The translations under genes were made by a program, and so were the position numbers. DNA of 64,000 bases from Cruorifilaria tuberocauda (lineage: Eukaryota; Nematoda; Chromadorea; Rhabditida; Onchocercidae), in the NCBI GenBank assembly GCA_013365365.1, contig JABVXU010000168.1:1-64000 (forward strand), given 5' to 3'. Within the stretch, counting starts at the first letter, position 1. Each line of letters starts with the position of its first letter. The notes under the pieces are model-generated. The model had not been told where the DNA came from and ran no database searches. It saw only the letters and a list, made by a program, of their open reading frames with translations. Below, one piece after another: positions 10,304 through 23,629 of the stretch.

Positions 10304-13300
10304 ATTTACTTTGCTCGACGTATTATTGTGCATTCATTGTTTTATATCATCGGAATACTTTTGGTAATTACTTATTGTAAATTCAGCACTGTCACCTAAA
10401 TCTTGTAATTTTAATCATTGATTTATATCTCACTTACTATTCGAGTTCTTAAATAGTGTAAAGTTGGCAGCAGCACGCATGTACACATGTGCATGTGAAA
10501 TTCCTTTGAATCTGAAAAAAATGACTGCCATTAAAACAGTTCTCAGAATTCAGGAAATAATATGATTATTGTTCTTTTTAATAACTTTACAGCTTCTATT
10601 TGCTTTACTAAATTACTACTACTTCGTTGATATTGTCTTGCTATTTCGTATTTTGATTTCTGTCATGAATAGGGAAATAGGAAAAATTAATTCAAATTTC
10701 AGAAATTCCTAAATTCTCCCTAAATTCCAGAAATTCATCAAGTTCAAACTGCATAACCAAAAATTCATAATTCATGATTCATAGGCAATTCAAAAATGAG
10801 CAAAAATGCAAGTCAATGAAGTGCCATCAATATAATATTGTAAAATAAAAATGGTATAGATCCATGATTTCTGGTCTAAATTTAACTTTATAGTTGCTCG
10901 AAATTTAAATTATTAAGAAATCTGTTTTCATTGAGTAAGCGAAAATTCTGAAACATTTTAAAAACAGAAATTGCATTCAGAATTCTTCAGGTCTCCTCCT
11001 GGAAAGTTTAACGTTTCTCTGCGTTAACAGACTGATCAAAATCTATAAAATCAATGATGGTGTTTTATATTTAAAAGTCAGATTAAGAAAAAAACACAAT
11101 AAACTAAGGTACCATTGTGAATCCGGTACGAAACATGCAAAATGTATAGATAAAACAGATGTAAAAACCGATCGATTGTAACATAAAGCATACAAAGCGC
11201 GAAAGTCAGTGCATTCGTTCAAGAATTTTCGAAAGATTGGAATCTTATCTCTCGCGGTACATCTTAAGCTAGCTAAATCATTTGGAAACATTGTCATTAA
11301 AATAGAAAAATCGAGAAAATTCCATTGTACATTAAAATATATTTAAACTAATCATTAGATAAATTTTGTTCGAAGTCCTGCTAGATCAAACATCACTCCG
11401 AGATGTTGTTTTACAATTCCTTTTTATCCAATAAACATCACTGGCTAAATGCAAGTTTTCCTTCACTCACCAAAATTTACATCGTTATAGATGAAATTTC
11501 CAAGCCTATCAAATGTGCTGAGATCGTTATCTACTGCTTCCCACAACTGCAGACAGGCGAACTTGCCTGCAAAAAGCGAACTTTTTGCTTTCACAAAACT
11601 AAGTAACTATTAAATTGTGTAAAACTTTATTGAAATCAAGAGACCCAAAACGAGAGAAAGCTTTATATTCATTAATCTCATTTTTTAACTTACGGCAACT
11701 TGTTGAAAGATCACATATTACCTGTCAAACCGTTGATCCTTGATAGGATCTCTAATCATTACTTCGTAGCGACGAATATAAATCATACGATCGACTTTGA
11801 TTCAGTTATAATTTGCAGTCAGTAGAATTTGCTGCACAAACTTACAAGAGCAACAGCTCACTGGAGAATTGGAAGATCAATACTAACCATTCCGGCTCTT
11901 ACTGATTCTTGCTTCAAATATCCATGCTTGAAAACTGCTTATGATAAGGCCATATCTGCTAGAAATGAAGTGGAATTGTGAATTTATCAGAATGTCGCAA
12001 AGAAATGTATTTTTTCTCTTTTTATTTAATAATCTATTCAATCAATCATATTACTAGCTCACTATTTCACGGCGAGATGAAATATCAAGCAATCAATGAC
12101 GATCTCCTCTAATAGACGATGCTTTTGATTGGTTTCCTCAAGGAACTTCCGTCATGCGCATTCTCTGGAATTAAAAACTACATTGAAAACAATCTTATAC
12201 TAAAATAGTCCAATAATCAAATGTTAATGAAAAATTTTTTTGCAGCAGCTAAAAGAGACTCTTCTTGTTTTCAAAAGAGTCAAGTAATAGTTAAGACAAT
12301 CTATAAATGTCTCTCCTAATTGGAATACAAGAGATTTTCATAAGCTGAACATTAGACACTACTGGTTGACATGATTATCTTAATGTGTTTGTCAGAAAGT
12401 GCAAAGTTAAACATTCTGAAATAAGTTTCCTACTCATCTATTAAACAGTAAATAATACAGCATCCTTCAAGATTACTCCAACTTGGCAGTAGTTCAAAAG
12501 TCATTCAATCCATTTTCATGACTACTCTGAAACTACTATCCATTTTAAAGCACAGCAGCTCTCATGACTTTTGCTGAATATTTGTACATATATATGAAAT
12601 CAAGATTTCTACTGTGTAGTATACGAAAGGTCAAAAGAATAAATAACAGGTAGAATTTATGGTGAAACATTTCAGAACATCCCTTTGATTTTTAGTGCTT
12701 CGACACGTATGTTATTGACAATAATATTGCGAAGCATTGAAAGTAAACAAGACGGTTTTGCCACAAACAACAATTCTTCGGTCTGTCATTTCCCGTGATT
12801 GATTGTGTAGGGAATGATATGTTTCCTGTTTCATAATAAATGGCACCCTACGATGCCATGCAGTCGTTATTGGCATTAATGATTGCCCTTATCAAAGCCT
12901 TTTCTATTCAGTTGACAAGATAGTTTGATCTGCTTGATGCTTCACAATAATTTCCGCTTTAGCTTAGGAAAAAAGTTTAGGTATTAATAGAAATAAATAA
13001 AATCAAGTCAATTTTATTGAAGAAACTGTACAAATTGGAGCTGTGCTTTTGTTCATTGCACGGACTTCAGTTATGTAATTTTTCAGAATTTTTTTTGTCA
13101 AATTCTTTTTTTTTAAATTCAGTGAAAAGATTTTTTTTCCTATTTTTTGAAACTTTCGTTTGATTTATTGGGAAAGATTGATGATTCATTGATATTTTGG
13201 ATTCAGTAGGAATTTCTCCGAAGTTTTTTTGTGGTTCTTTGATCTTTCTTCCTGTTAGTTTTACTTTAACTTAACTTATACGTGGAATTTTGATAGTATG

Positions 13301-16020
13301 CTTAGTTTTTATCGGAATTTCATGCTTCTATAATATTGCCGCAAAAAAAAACAGTAAACTAATAAGTATTCAGGTAGGGAATTAAATCCGAAGTTTTCAA
13401 AGTTTGAGACAGTGTTTGCTTGATACATAAAACATATATATGCATATAAATATATATTGCAACACTAACATAAAGCCAATAATCAAATATTAATTCGCTT
13501 GCAGGTAAGTAATCAAGAATAATTCAGGGTTAAATGTTGATTCAAATTCTTCCATTATTAATCGCTTTAGTGAATAAATTTCCGTTTATTTCATGTCAAT
13601 TTTACTATGGATAAATAATTTAAAAATTATACTTTCTGTTTTTAATAGCTGTATTGCGAAATAAGAGTTTTCCTTCATAAATTTTAATCAGTCAAAGATC
13701 TTATATCGTTAATTTTTGTTGATAAATAATCACTAGGGTGAAAGTCATCCAATAATATAATATAAATACGAGAAATCTAGAAATACGAGAATCATCGTTA
13801 TCTCTTTCCAATTTCACGTTAAGTGAAGTTAAAATATACTTGGCTGAGAGACAGTTATCTCTGAAAGTTCAATTCAGTTAAGAGCATAATCAGATAGATC
13901 CATAACCTTGTGCTTTGATAATTCATTTTATCCTGTAAATGTGAGTCTTATATGGATCATTGACCTAATGAATGCTTTATCATTCCATTAGCAAATATAC
14001 ATACATACGCAAATAGCAGATATTTGCAAATTTGTCTGCAAAAAAATTACCATTTATTTGTGAACTTGAGTCACTCCAAATTTAATTCCAAAAATTAAGT
14101 TGGAATTGAAGTGGAAATGAACGAAAACTGCAATATGAAAAATTTCGAGTGATTCAAGCGTCATTCATCGAAGTAAAATAAAAAGAAGGATGAAGCGAAA
14201 AATGACATTCGGCAGCCTTACAGGAAAATGGTGGTTCTGGGAGATGGAAATATCTCGGTACGAATCCCACAGAATGTTATGCTTTAAGCTCAAGCGGAGT
14301 CATTCTACATGCAAAGCCAATGTTTATTTGTAAAGCTTGTCTGATTCACTGCTAGAAATTAAATAATGAGGTAATTTTCCTTGATAAGCTCATAAAGCGC
14401 TTCACATCTCTGTGAACCCTATAGTGAAGGTGAAAGAATCAACAATTCCATCTCGGGTTTTTCTGCATCACTACTGGTCCTGATCAAGGATAAAGCTTCT
14501 CATTCCACCCATTACTCACTCATTTCAAAGGCATTTCTGTTGTTCGCCCAAGTGCCAATAATATATGTGTAACTTAAAATTAATTTCATAAAGGCAATAT
14601 TTCACAACGACAGAACTTCGGATGTGTACAGACACACAGACACAGAATAGAGACACTGGCACAGATAGAGACAGATAGCGCTATTGTCGCTTCCTGACCG
14701 CGGAAGCGATCTCTTAGCCGACTTGCTGCAACTGTTCGCCACTCCATACTGTGTTGCCATTCACATTTCTGTTGCATCTCGCACTCTCCATTGCTGGATA
14801 GATTCATTGCAGGTGAACTTTAACCCATGACCCATTTATTCGTAGTGCTGCATTAAAGGATTATCCTGCACAAACCGCATGCTATCGTGTTTCTTAGCAC
14901 TCACTGATCATTTTTTAAACTGAATCAAAGATCTGTCATTCATTTTATTTACAATTTCGATATAGTTTCTTTCAACTTGCATATTGCCACTTCTCTTGTC
15001 ATTCGAGCAGCACATCCATCTCAATTAATATCTCATGAAAGAGTTGAGTGATTTCCTCTCAGAAACTTTCAGGAATCTCCGAAATCGTCTTCTTTTAGTG
15101 AAACTGATGAATTCGTTTAGAATTTTCTCTGTTAAATTTCCATCCATCCAGTCGCTTCCATTCTGTTAATTTTTAACGTTTCTCAGTTATGTCACTGTTT
15201 ATTCATTTCCTACTTCCCCATTACAAATACAGTCCAGTTAATCGAATTTTTTTTCCCATCGGAAATCTGAATTGCTGAATACAGAAGGACGAAACTCCTA
15301 ACTGTTGTTAATCTCTACTGCCGTGTATGTGTCCGTCTATCTCTCTACCTCTGCACTGTGCAACAATTAAATAACGAGAATGCTCATCAGAGCTTGGTGA
15401 CAGTTTCGTTTAGAACATTTCCATATTATTTGGTTGTGTGTGATATTCTCCTTCTGAAAAAGTAATGGAAGGTAGAATTTAAACAAATTCTTTGTAAGAT
15501 ACAACGTTTACAATAAATTTATTTAGTAATATTTTCGCTTAAAAGAGTGAAACAAATTGCTTTCTGTTGTTTGCCGCATGAGTCATCATAAATAGAAATT
15601 CGATAACATTCAAATGAAAAAGTTCATAGTCACAGTTACATTTTTCACACACAATAATACAATGTCAAAAGTATGAAAGGAAAAAAGTGTTTTGTGGCTT
15701 TGAAATAGTAATTATTTGTTTCCTGCTGCTTAGGATGATGAGGTCTTGGATTTCTGTCAAGCTTCACTTTTATCTTTAAACTTCAACTTTTGCCAAATGA
15801 TGTATCATCCATTGTGATAAATGACTGTGCAATATTAATGGAAAATGACAAGTTTAAATTTCAGGGGAAAATTTAATAAAAAATAAATTCCAGGAACACA
15901 TCATGATCAAGGCGCAACGAATTTTGTGGAAAATATCCTGAAGTTATTATCAATTTGCCGTCTTCAATATAACTAAAATTCGATTTGAATTCAATTTATT
16001 CAAAATTGAGAGCATCTTTA
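10304..16020. other. Long intergenic spacer, no gene supported
   Basis: 5.7 kb of AT-rich sequence between EHS-1 and the LACT gene. An AATAAA at 10844-10849 could end the EHS-1 transcript, but it is far from the stop. A CA/GA-rich low-complexity patch lies around 14620-14680, followed by a short GC-rich hairpin (14687-14709). TTTCAG at about 15859-15864 could be an acceptor for a 5' UTR of the next gene. No coding exon pair with compatible splice sites was found. Confidence 0.5.
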
Positions 16021-19000
16021 ATGCCTCGACTTCCAATCATTGTAGACGGTGATTGCGACTCACGATTCGACAGAGTTAAACAAGTTTTCCAGTGAGTTAT
16101 TTTTACCCAGTTTAATAATTTTCATGGAAGTTTGGTTAGATTCTTATTTAATTTTTCTAAGTATTTCTTTACATCGTAAAAGCAATTTATGTTGAATTTT
16201 GGAATTCAGTTTAATCTAATTTAAACGAGATTTGTTAAGACGTATTTCGGACTTGGAGGAATATAGAAGATCCCAATTAAGAAACTATGAATTGAAATTA
16301 AAAATTTTCGTTGATCCTTCGATAATATCATCCTGTCATTTTTGTCAAATTAAAACCGAATACCTGCTCGATTTTTAATTATCACTTCAATTGACATTAA
16401 ATGAAAAAAGGTTAAAAAGTCTAGTAAAACGCAATTCTAGTCAAATAAGGACATGCCAATCAAATATGACAAATAAGACACACGTTATAAATAGTGTCAA
16501 ATGATTTGAAAAAGTCAATAAGAAATTACATTTAGTCAAAATCCTTACGACAATCTATGACAGTTTTATTTATTTGAAAAATTCCGAAGATTATAATGCT
16601 CCAGATATTTAGTAATGAAACAGAGTTGCAACTTCGAGTAATTGTTTGAAATTTTTTTTGGTCTCAGAAGCACAATATCAATTATTTTTATCTAAAAACT
16701 GCGGAATTTCATGTATGAAAATTACCAAAACTAAACATTTTAAGATAGATTGAGAAACTGTCATGCACATTTTAAAACTTAATTAAAATAAAGCGACTTA
16801 TTCTTATTCGTTGTTTCTAGTTTTTTAAAAAAAAGTAAAATACATTCATCTTTCATTGTAGATGAGGTTAAGATTATATTTTAGCAATAATTTTACACAG
16901 CGATGGGAAAGTGAAGGTGCTGCATTCGCAGTATATTTCAAAGGCGAAAAAGTAGTTGACCTGTGGGGTGGATATGCAGATTCAACATCACATCGAAAGT
17001 GGAAGAATGATACCATGACACTTTTGTTCAGTTGCACTAAGGTATACTCTCAACATTAAAAAAATCTGAGAGAAATTGTTGAAGTTGATGTTTATAAGCA
17101 TGTAAATTTTGAGGACAGTTCAATCATCTTTATATATATCATTTGTTATTACAATTAAAAAAATTGTAACTCAGAGTATATGTGCGATATGCTTCGCGTT
17201 GTTAGTTGACCGTGACCTGGTTACGTATAAAGATCTGGTTACCAAATATTGGCCCGAATTTGGACAAAATGATAAAGAAAACATTACTATTGAAACCCTG
17301 CTTTCTCATCAGGTATAAGATTTTTTTTTAGAGGAATTTTTTTTAGAATATGGTAATACTAGAGAAATTTTCCGAAAAAAAAGTATGATTACAGGGTGGG
17401 CTTGCTTATGTGGACAATGTGATTGAGGAATCGGATATCAGAAATTGGAGACGGATGTCGAAAATCTTTGAAAATCAAAAACCAAACTGGATACCAGGAC
17501 AAGAAGTTGGTTATCATGCTCTGACTTTTGGTTGGTTAGTCGATCAATTGGTACGGAGGATTGATCCTAAGAAACGTTCATTGTCGCAATTTTTCAAGGA
17601 AGAAATAGCTGAACCACACAGTATGCTCTTATGCTCTTTTTTGTTGATTTTGTGTTAATTTGGATTGATACGGTAAGAAATGATTTGTGAGATCATTTCT
17701 GTGAGAGATATTTATGCGTTTATTCTCTTCCTTTATAATTTGTTATTGTTTGATGGGTCGATTGAATTTTTCCACTTCATTATTTTAGATCTCGATCTAA
17801 TTATTGGTGCTCCTGTGGAATTAGAGCATAGAATAGCACGTCTAGCTTCAGGGCCAAAATTCTTAGCTGCTCGAGAAGTGCTCGAATATCCAGTTCTACT
17901 AAGAGTGCTATGGAATGGTTTGTCCACGCCGATGAATTTTGGAAATCGAATGTTGCGTAATGTACAGCAAAATTGTTCTTGGATGGGGAGCGTAAGTTTC
18001 CAGTGTTTTTCATAATCATTCTCTGATTGATATATCATAAATAAAACAAACAGACGCACAAGTACATGTATATCTATGTGTATATAAAAATTCTTGCTTT
18101 CATGCTAATGCGGTTATACAGATGAAAATTATTTTTTTAAATATAGATCAAATATCATTAACTTGAAAGCAGTTAGAAAAGATTTCAGGGAATATTCCAT
18201 CTCAAAATGAATAAAATGCAAGCGATATGCAGCAAATTACTGGAAATAGTATTTTGCTTGAAGTTTTATGTTTAATCATATTTTCATTTAAAAGTATTTA
18301 AAAGCCATCAAGATTAAACGAATATCATCCTGCAAACAGCTCCAGAATGTCACAATGTTCAACAATCCTGAAATTCGATCTTTGGATATTCCAGCGGCAA
18401 CAGGTATGGGTACTGCTCGGTCACTTGCAAAACTTCATACATTGGTTCTCGAAGGAAAACTGTTAAAAAAGATAACCGTGGAGCAGCTCTTCGTCGATCC
18501 TACAGTTTTGAATCAAATGGATTCAGTCTTATCAATTAATGTTTCCTTCGGAAAAGGATTCACCTATACGAAGAATTTTCAAGTATAAAAATTGATGTTA
18601 CTTTAAAAAGTACATTCCAAGCATATTGTGCTTGTAAATAAATTGTTAATTATCTTTTATGATACCATTCGGAGATTGTCCAAAGCAACAATGTTATATC
18701 ATTCATTGAGTAATGTCCTCTTGAATTTATCGATGCTATGGAAAATCTTCATTTTTTCAGAATCAGTGGTTAGTCGGCCATCCAGGATTAGGTGGTCAAA
18801 ATGTTAAAATGGATTTAACAAATCAAGTAGCATTTGCTTACCTCTGCAATGGCTTGAAGGTTGGCCATTCTGATTTTACAGTGACATTTATTCGACTACA
18901 AAATGCAGTTTACGATTGTCTTCGTGAAAATAATTTATTGAAAGAAATCTTGGAAGAAAAAGCTGAAAAAAACTTTAAAACTACGACAGGTTGGTCATTT

Positions 19001-19370
19001 ATCATAATTATTCAAAGTAATTTCAAATTCTGTATGTAACATTTGAGTAATTTGTTCGAGACAAGATACTGTGACAGTTGCACATTTTCGTTTTGCGACA
19101 CCTCTGTACTATTTTTGTATCTTATTCAAGGAAGTGTTGTTAATCTCTTATTGCGTTCGGATCCATGTTGCAAGTTTTTCAGATGGAAGGAATTCATTTA
19201 TTTAATTTTAAAATTACAGTTCGGAACGAAATTTATATTTAATTTAACCTTTTTTCTACATTTATCTTACAGGAAGAAACAACTCACTTAACGTTTCATC
19301 CAAAAATCATCACGAAGCCAACGTTTCAACACCGCTCGAAAATAATACAGTTTTGACTTCTGATATATGA
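16021..19370 (+). CDS. Beta-lactamase-like serine hydrolase (LACT family)
   Basis: Member of the class C beta-lactamase/penicillin-binding-protein fold family present in many LACT copies in nematodes; related to LACTB and bacterial EstB-type esterases. The physiological substrate is unknown. Exons: 16021-16091, 16885-17041, 17175-17312, 17395-17620, 17789-17991, 18340-18582, 18761-18989 and 19273-19370; 454 residues, all phases match. The catalytic signatures are in order and at family spacing: SxxK as S73-C-T-K76 (FSCTK), a Tyr motif at about Y162 (GYHALTFGW), and the C-terminal HPGLGGQ at about 352-358, replacing the KTG box. There is no signal peptide or membrane segment, so a cytosolic location is inferred. 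The exon 2 acceptor at 16884 was chosen because it restores frame and gives continuous homology. AATAAA lies only 7 nt past the stop. The polar, Asn/Ser-rich tail of about 32 residues looks disordered. Confidence 0.9.
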
Positions 19371-19376
19371 ATTCCG

Positions 19377-19382
19377 AATAAA
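19377..19382 (+). promoter_or_regulatory. Poly(A) signal AATAAA
   Basis: Hexamer only 7 nt after the TGA of the LACT gene, implying a very short 3' UTR. Downstream, the convergent pseudokinase gene ends at 20042. Confidence 0.5.
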
Positions 19383-20041
19383 GCTAAAATTCTCCTAATG
19401 TACTATGAAGCTTTTCACTTCTTTAAATTGCTTCTGTTTAAATGCATTTGCGAATTTTATAATTTTAATTTACATTTTACTCATGCCATCGATATTCACA
19501 ATTTATGTGTTAAACAAACGATTCCAAAATTTGAAGTTTAGTTAATTTCTTGGTTTAGTACTTACTTAAGATCAGATACCTAAGTCAGATGGCTCAAATG
19601 AAAATTACAGTGTCGTCATCGGCCTCACTTCACATACCCAATGATACCTTCTGCTATAACTGGCCACTTTATTGGCAAATTCGCATGAGGATTTAGACTC
19701 TCCGGAAAACCAAATTTAGACACGAATCAAAGGAGACAGTTGCTCTTTAAGAAAAGCTTCATTTGATGTTATTATTGACGTAAGTAGCGTCACAAATATA
19801 CAACAATTATAGAGGAGTTTTATCCATTAGTGGCAAAACATATCAACTCGTATTTTGTTGGTCATTACATCTCCATTTTATAGAAGAAATTTATTAAAAT
19901 TTGTAAAAATTAGATCAATGAGAAGTTTTAAGCTTTCCTGTCAAATGAGAGTTAAATTTTCATAAGATTATTTGCGTAACCATTGGAAAAATATTTCAAC
20001 TTTACTAAATATTTGCAGTTGCAATAAAATATGTATGAGTT
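19383..20041. other. Convergent intergenic region
   Basis: About 660 bp between two genes that end toward each other. No coding potential or clear structure was noticed. Confidence 0.5.
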
Positions 20042-22490
20042 TCAGTTATTCCAGCTAAAAATTTGTGTTATCGGAGCGGTAACTGCAGTTTCAATCCAAT
20101 CGGTGTGGAGTAACTGACCAGCGGTCAGTCGCATGTCCAAGCGTTCGGACATCAAAAGTTGTGTAGTATGCCACATTTTTGAATCTATTGGTAGTGTAAC
20201 TGATGATTTTACTCCATGATAATCGACCTGTAGTAATATCCTCATTAATGATATGTATAATTCTAAGCAGGCTATTGGAATGTTTGTGTAGCTGACCAAG
20301 CTATAATATGATCCAAAATTTTGAGATGAGTGCATTCGGCAAAGGTAATATTTACCGTTCCATTCGGTTTTCTCTTTGGCATGCGACCAATGATGCATCG
20401 ATATAATATAACACCCATGGCAAACATGTCTTGCGGCAAAGATTCAGCCCTTTTGTAAAATATGATTTATTAAATGTACTTCATAGATCATCAACGAAAG
20501 TTATGTCTATATCTCTCGATGATATTGACAATGAAAATTTGTACAACAGTGAAACCTACTGAGGATGAAGAGATTCTGGTGCAGCATACATAGGTAATTG
20601 TTTATTTTTTTTCATATTTTCAGCAACTTCCTGCGCACCTGTAAGACCGGTTAAGCGACCTATCATATGATGATCAATCAAGATATTAGCCGTACAAATT
20701 GTTCCATGATAAATACATTGCCTATAAATTTGTATTCCTCAACTAATACATATCAGTGGTAATTTTTTGAACAGTTGATAGAATAATCAAAAAAAATTGA
20801 AAACGATAACATCGTAAATATCGATCGTGTTACAGTTATCAGATTAAGCGGTTTACAGTAAAAGTATTCATTCTAAATAATTGCAGTTATATATCGATAG
20901 ATGCTAAGCGTTATTTAATCACAATTTTAATACGTTTTGCTGATTTGTGCGCAGAATATTTTCCGAGCATATTTTCTATTTTCTTCGGCGCTATCAAACT
21001 ATTATCGATCAAAAGAGTAAGATATCCGAATTGGATTTTGCAGAAGGTTAATAATTATTATAATAAAACATTATAAGTGAAAAAGGATATCAAATAATCT
21101 TTTTTTAAGAAAGGAAAAATCACGAACGAATGCAAGAAGTAGATTGCTGTAGTAATTCCATGTAAAATTTTCGCGATATGTTGCTTGTGTATTGGTACTA
21201 CGCCATTATCTCCAAGTAACTTCTCCAACGAGCCATACTCACAGAATTCAAATATGAAAAAGTTGGTACTTGACTGAAAAAGTTTTTACTACACTTAAAT
21301 AATTCATTCTTCTAACGATTTGACTTCACGCATTAATTAGTAAATGCATCACATAACATTTTCTATCTATATTTGAAGTTTAAGATGCTTTGGTAACAAA
21401 AAATGCATACATTGCGGAAAGCCAAGTATCTCTTACCATATGATGATAGTAATGATCAAGAAGAATTGGCAAGCATACATCTTCTTGTGCACTATTTTCT
21501 TTTAGCTTCTTGGCCTGCAATGTAGAAATACCAAGCTTATCGCTGAGCTGGCTGCAATCAACTCATTCTAAAATTTATTTTAATCATAAAAGCCGTTTTT
21601 TTTCTGGTAGACTGAGATTGAAAGGAATAAACCTGAAGAAGTAATGATGCTTCCAAACCACCTCCGGGCGAAATTTTAACGATATAACGCCGACCTGATT
21701 TTGAATATACTGGGTATACACTGTAAAGGATAACTTGCGACGGATTTGATTTTAGCATTAATTAAATATAAAATATTCGGCAATTCTCCAAATAGTGGAC
21801 TATGTCCTTACAGTGATACTGCCAAAACAGGAATTATTTTACTAATGTTTTTTTCATTTTTGCAAATTATTCGTAAACCGTTCCTTCAATTAATCATTGT
21901 GTCGTGAAATGCTTATTCACTGTAGTTTGTTATGAATTATTACCATCCTTTAACAAGTTCATCGATATCAGATTTTATCGCATCTGTACTTTGAGATTCT
22001 GAATTTGCCGTGAGTTCCTCTTGATATTAGAAAGGTTTTTATTTAAATAATGCAAATAATTCATTCCAAGTGATAGCAATTACTAATAATTGAAATGTAC
22101 ATTTGAGAAAATTGAAAATAAGAATGAATTGAAATAAAATATAAGGAATGATAGGATGGAAACTTCCAGTATTGATTCTTGACGACCTTTCATTAAATTT
22201 AATTTGTATCCAAAAAAAAATTAAAACGAATCATGAGAGAACAAACCATTCTGCACACATTTTCGATCTTCTATGCCTTCCACCTGAGATTTCCTGAAGA
22301 AGAAATTCCGTGCCTTTAATCGTTGACAAAAATCATATGCTGCATCAATTATTTGCAAATCCGTCGTCGCAGCAGAAAGATCTGTTCATGGGAAGAACAA
22401 TTAATCTCTTCAGTCTATTAAATTATCAGAGGTTTAATTCTATTTATCCATGGGAAGATAATAATTACCTGTTTTTCTAAATTTTGCCAT
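20042..22490 (-). CDS. Predicted pseudokinase
   Basis: Kinase-fold protein that has probably lost catalysis. Exons from 5' to 3' on minus: 22490-22469, 22381-22247, 22019-21944, 21720-21633, 21514-21437, 21273-21124, 20721-20560, 20449-20356 and 20227-20042; about 330 residues. The start has a TATTTTAG acceptor 3 nt upstream, typical of trans-splicing. After an N-terminal helical segment (about 1-75) comes an N-lobe with a degenerate Gly loop, the beta-3 Lys (YIVKISPGGG) and a hinge (FEFCEYGSLEKLL). In the C-lobe, HRD is replaced by HGT (IYHGTICTANILID; Asn kept), DFG is absent (RLTGLTG), but APE (MYAAPESL) and the helix-F Asp (QDMFAMGVILY) remain, and the fold ends with RLTAGQLLHTDWIE. The exon 6-to-7 junction is out of phase by one base with GT-AG sites, so this intron is misread, non-canonical, or the gene carries a frameshift. 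I cannot assign a subfamily; Slob/PXK-type pseudokinases are worth testing. Confidence 0.75.
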
Positions 22491-23629
22491 TTCCTAAAAT
22501 AGCACTAAGCTTGCGATACTAACTATTCGGAGGCAATAACGCAATTTATGGAAATATAAGCTAATAAGAAAGTAGTTGAGATTTGACAACATTAAGTAGA
22601 AGATAAAATCAACTTTTTCTTTTCGCACATTTATTTTATTAAAACAGAATTTGCACGACCTGATTTAACATTATCATCAGTTATTTGTAATTCATCATGA
22701 GCTTGTTCGTTTAGTACTGATGTCGTCATTCTCGACTTTTTTCCAAATTAATCGGCTTGAAAGCAACCGAATGGAATGATATGATATATGCGAAATGATC
22801 AAATAATACACTATCTTCGTTTTTTGTATAGCTCTATTTGATCTTAGAAAATTACAAAATAAAAAATGGTTTTTATGGAGACTAATGAAACTATATAAGA
22901 CAGATATATGTCAAATGGATGAATAATCGAAATTTGTGTAAAACTAATCTATGCTTTTAACTGCAGAAAAATCAAGTGATGGAGAAATTTAATAATAGAC
23001 AGTCAAGAAGCCAAATAGTTTTGGAAAAAACAGAACCAATCCCTTGTGATCAGGAGTCGATGATTAAACGTGTTACTTAACAATTATTATGGAAATTATT
23101 TCTCAGATCTTGAGTAAGCTAATCGTGATTAACTGTTGAACTTCCAGATCTAAAACTGATAAATTGTTTGAAAATCCATAACATTTGGTCGTAAAATCAT
23201 TATCAGATTCGAATCATCGACAATCATTTTTTCACGTCTTGTATTTATAAACTAAACTGCCCTTTGAAATGCGAATTTTTCGAAAAATTTAGAAGGTTTA
23301 AAATATTCCTTGAAATCCAAACAACTTCCTCATCGAGATTAGAGTAGTAGCACTTCAACGTTAAACTTCGTCTTTCCATTCATTCAGTTTTAACTGTTTT
23401 AGATCCTGAGTAAGCTAATCGACCACACAGTAAAGCCACAAATAACAAAAATTTATAAACAATGGATATTTATTTACGAGAAGAAAATTGCTGCGATAAA
23501 AGTAGTCGCATTAACGTTTATAATTAATATTGTAAATTTCACTCGGTTTACTTGATTTATAAAATAAGGAAGAAGGTTAGTTACGTTGATTCGTATCACA
23601 TGATATGCATGTCCAGTTGAATTTTCACT
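22491..23629. other. Intergenic spacer between two minus-strand genes
   Basis: 1.1 kb of AT-rich sequence between the hydroxylase stop and the pseudokinase start, both on minus. That is longer than the usual nematode operon gap of about 100-500 bp, so co-transcription is possible but not supported. Nothing else was recognised. Confidence 0.45.

Noticed and set aside
11043..11297. 84-codon open frame on minus in the EHS-1/LACT spacer
   Set aside because: No domain, no matching splice partner and low-quality composition; consistent with a chance frame.
11545..11585. CAGGC-gaactt-GCCTG palindrome resembling part of the inverted repeat at the window start
   Set aside because: Similarity is limited to about 10 bases and is probably coincidental.
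14195..14277. tRNA-like segment with a GGTACGAATCCC box and a 6-bp acceptor-like pairing
   Set aside because: The T-stem does not pair and no D-arm is recognisable, so it does not fold as a tRNA.
14586..14807. 73-codon minus frame, Cys-rich
   Set aside because: It overlaps a CA/GA low-complexity patch and the GC-rich hairpin; the composition is explained by the repeat, not by coding.
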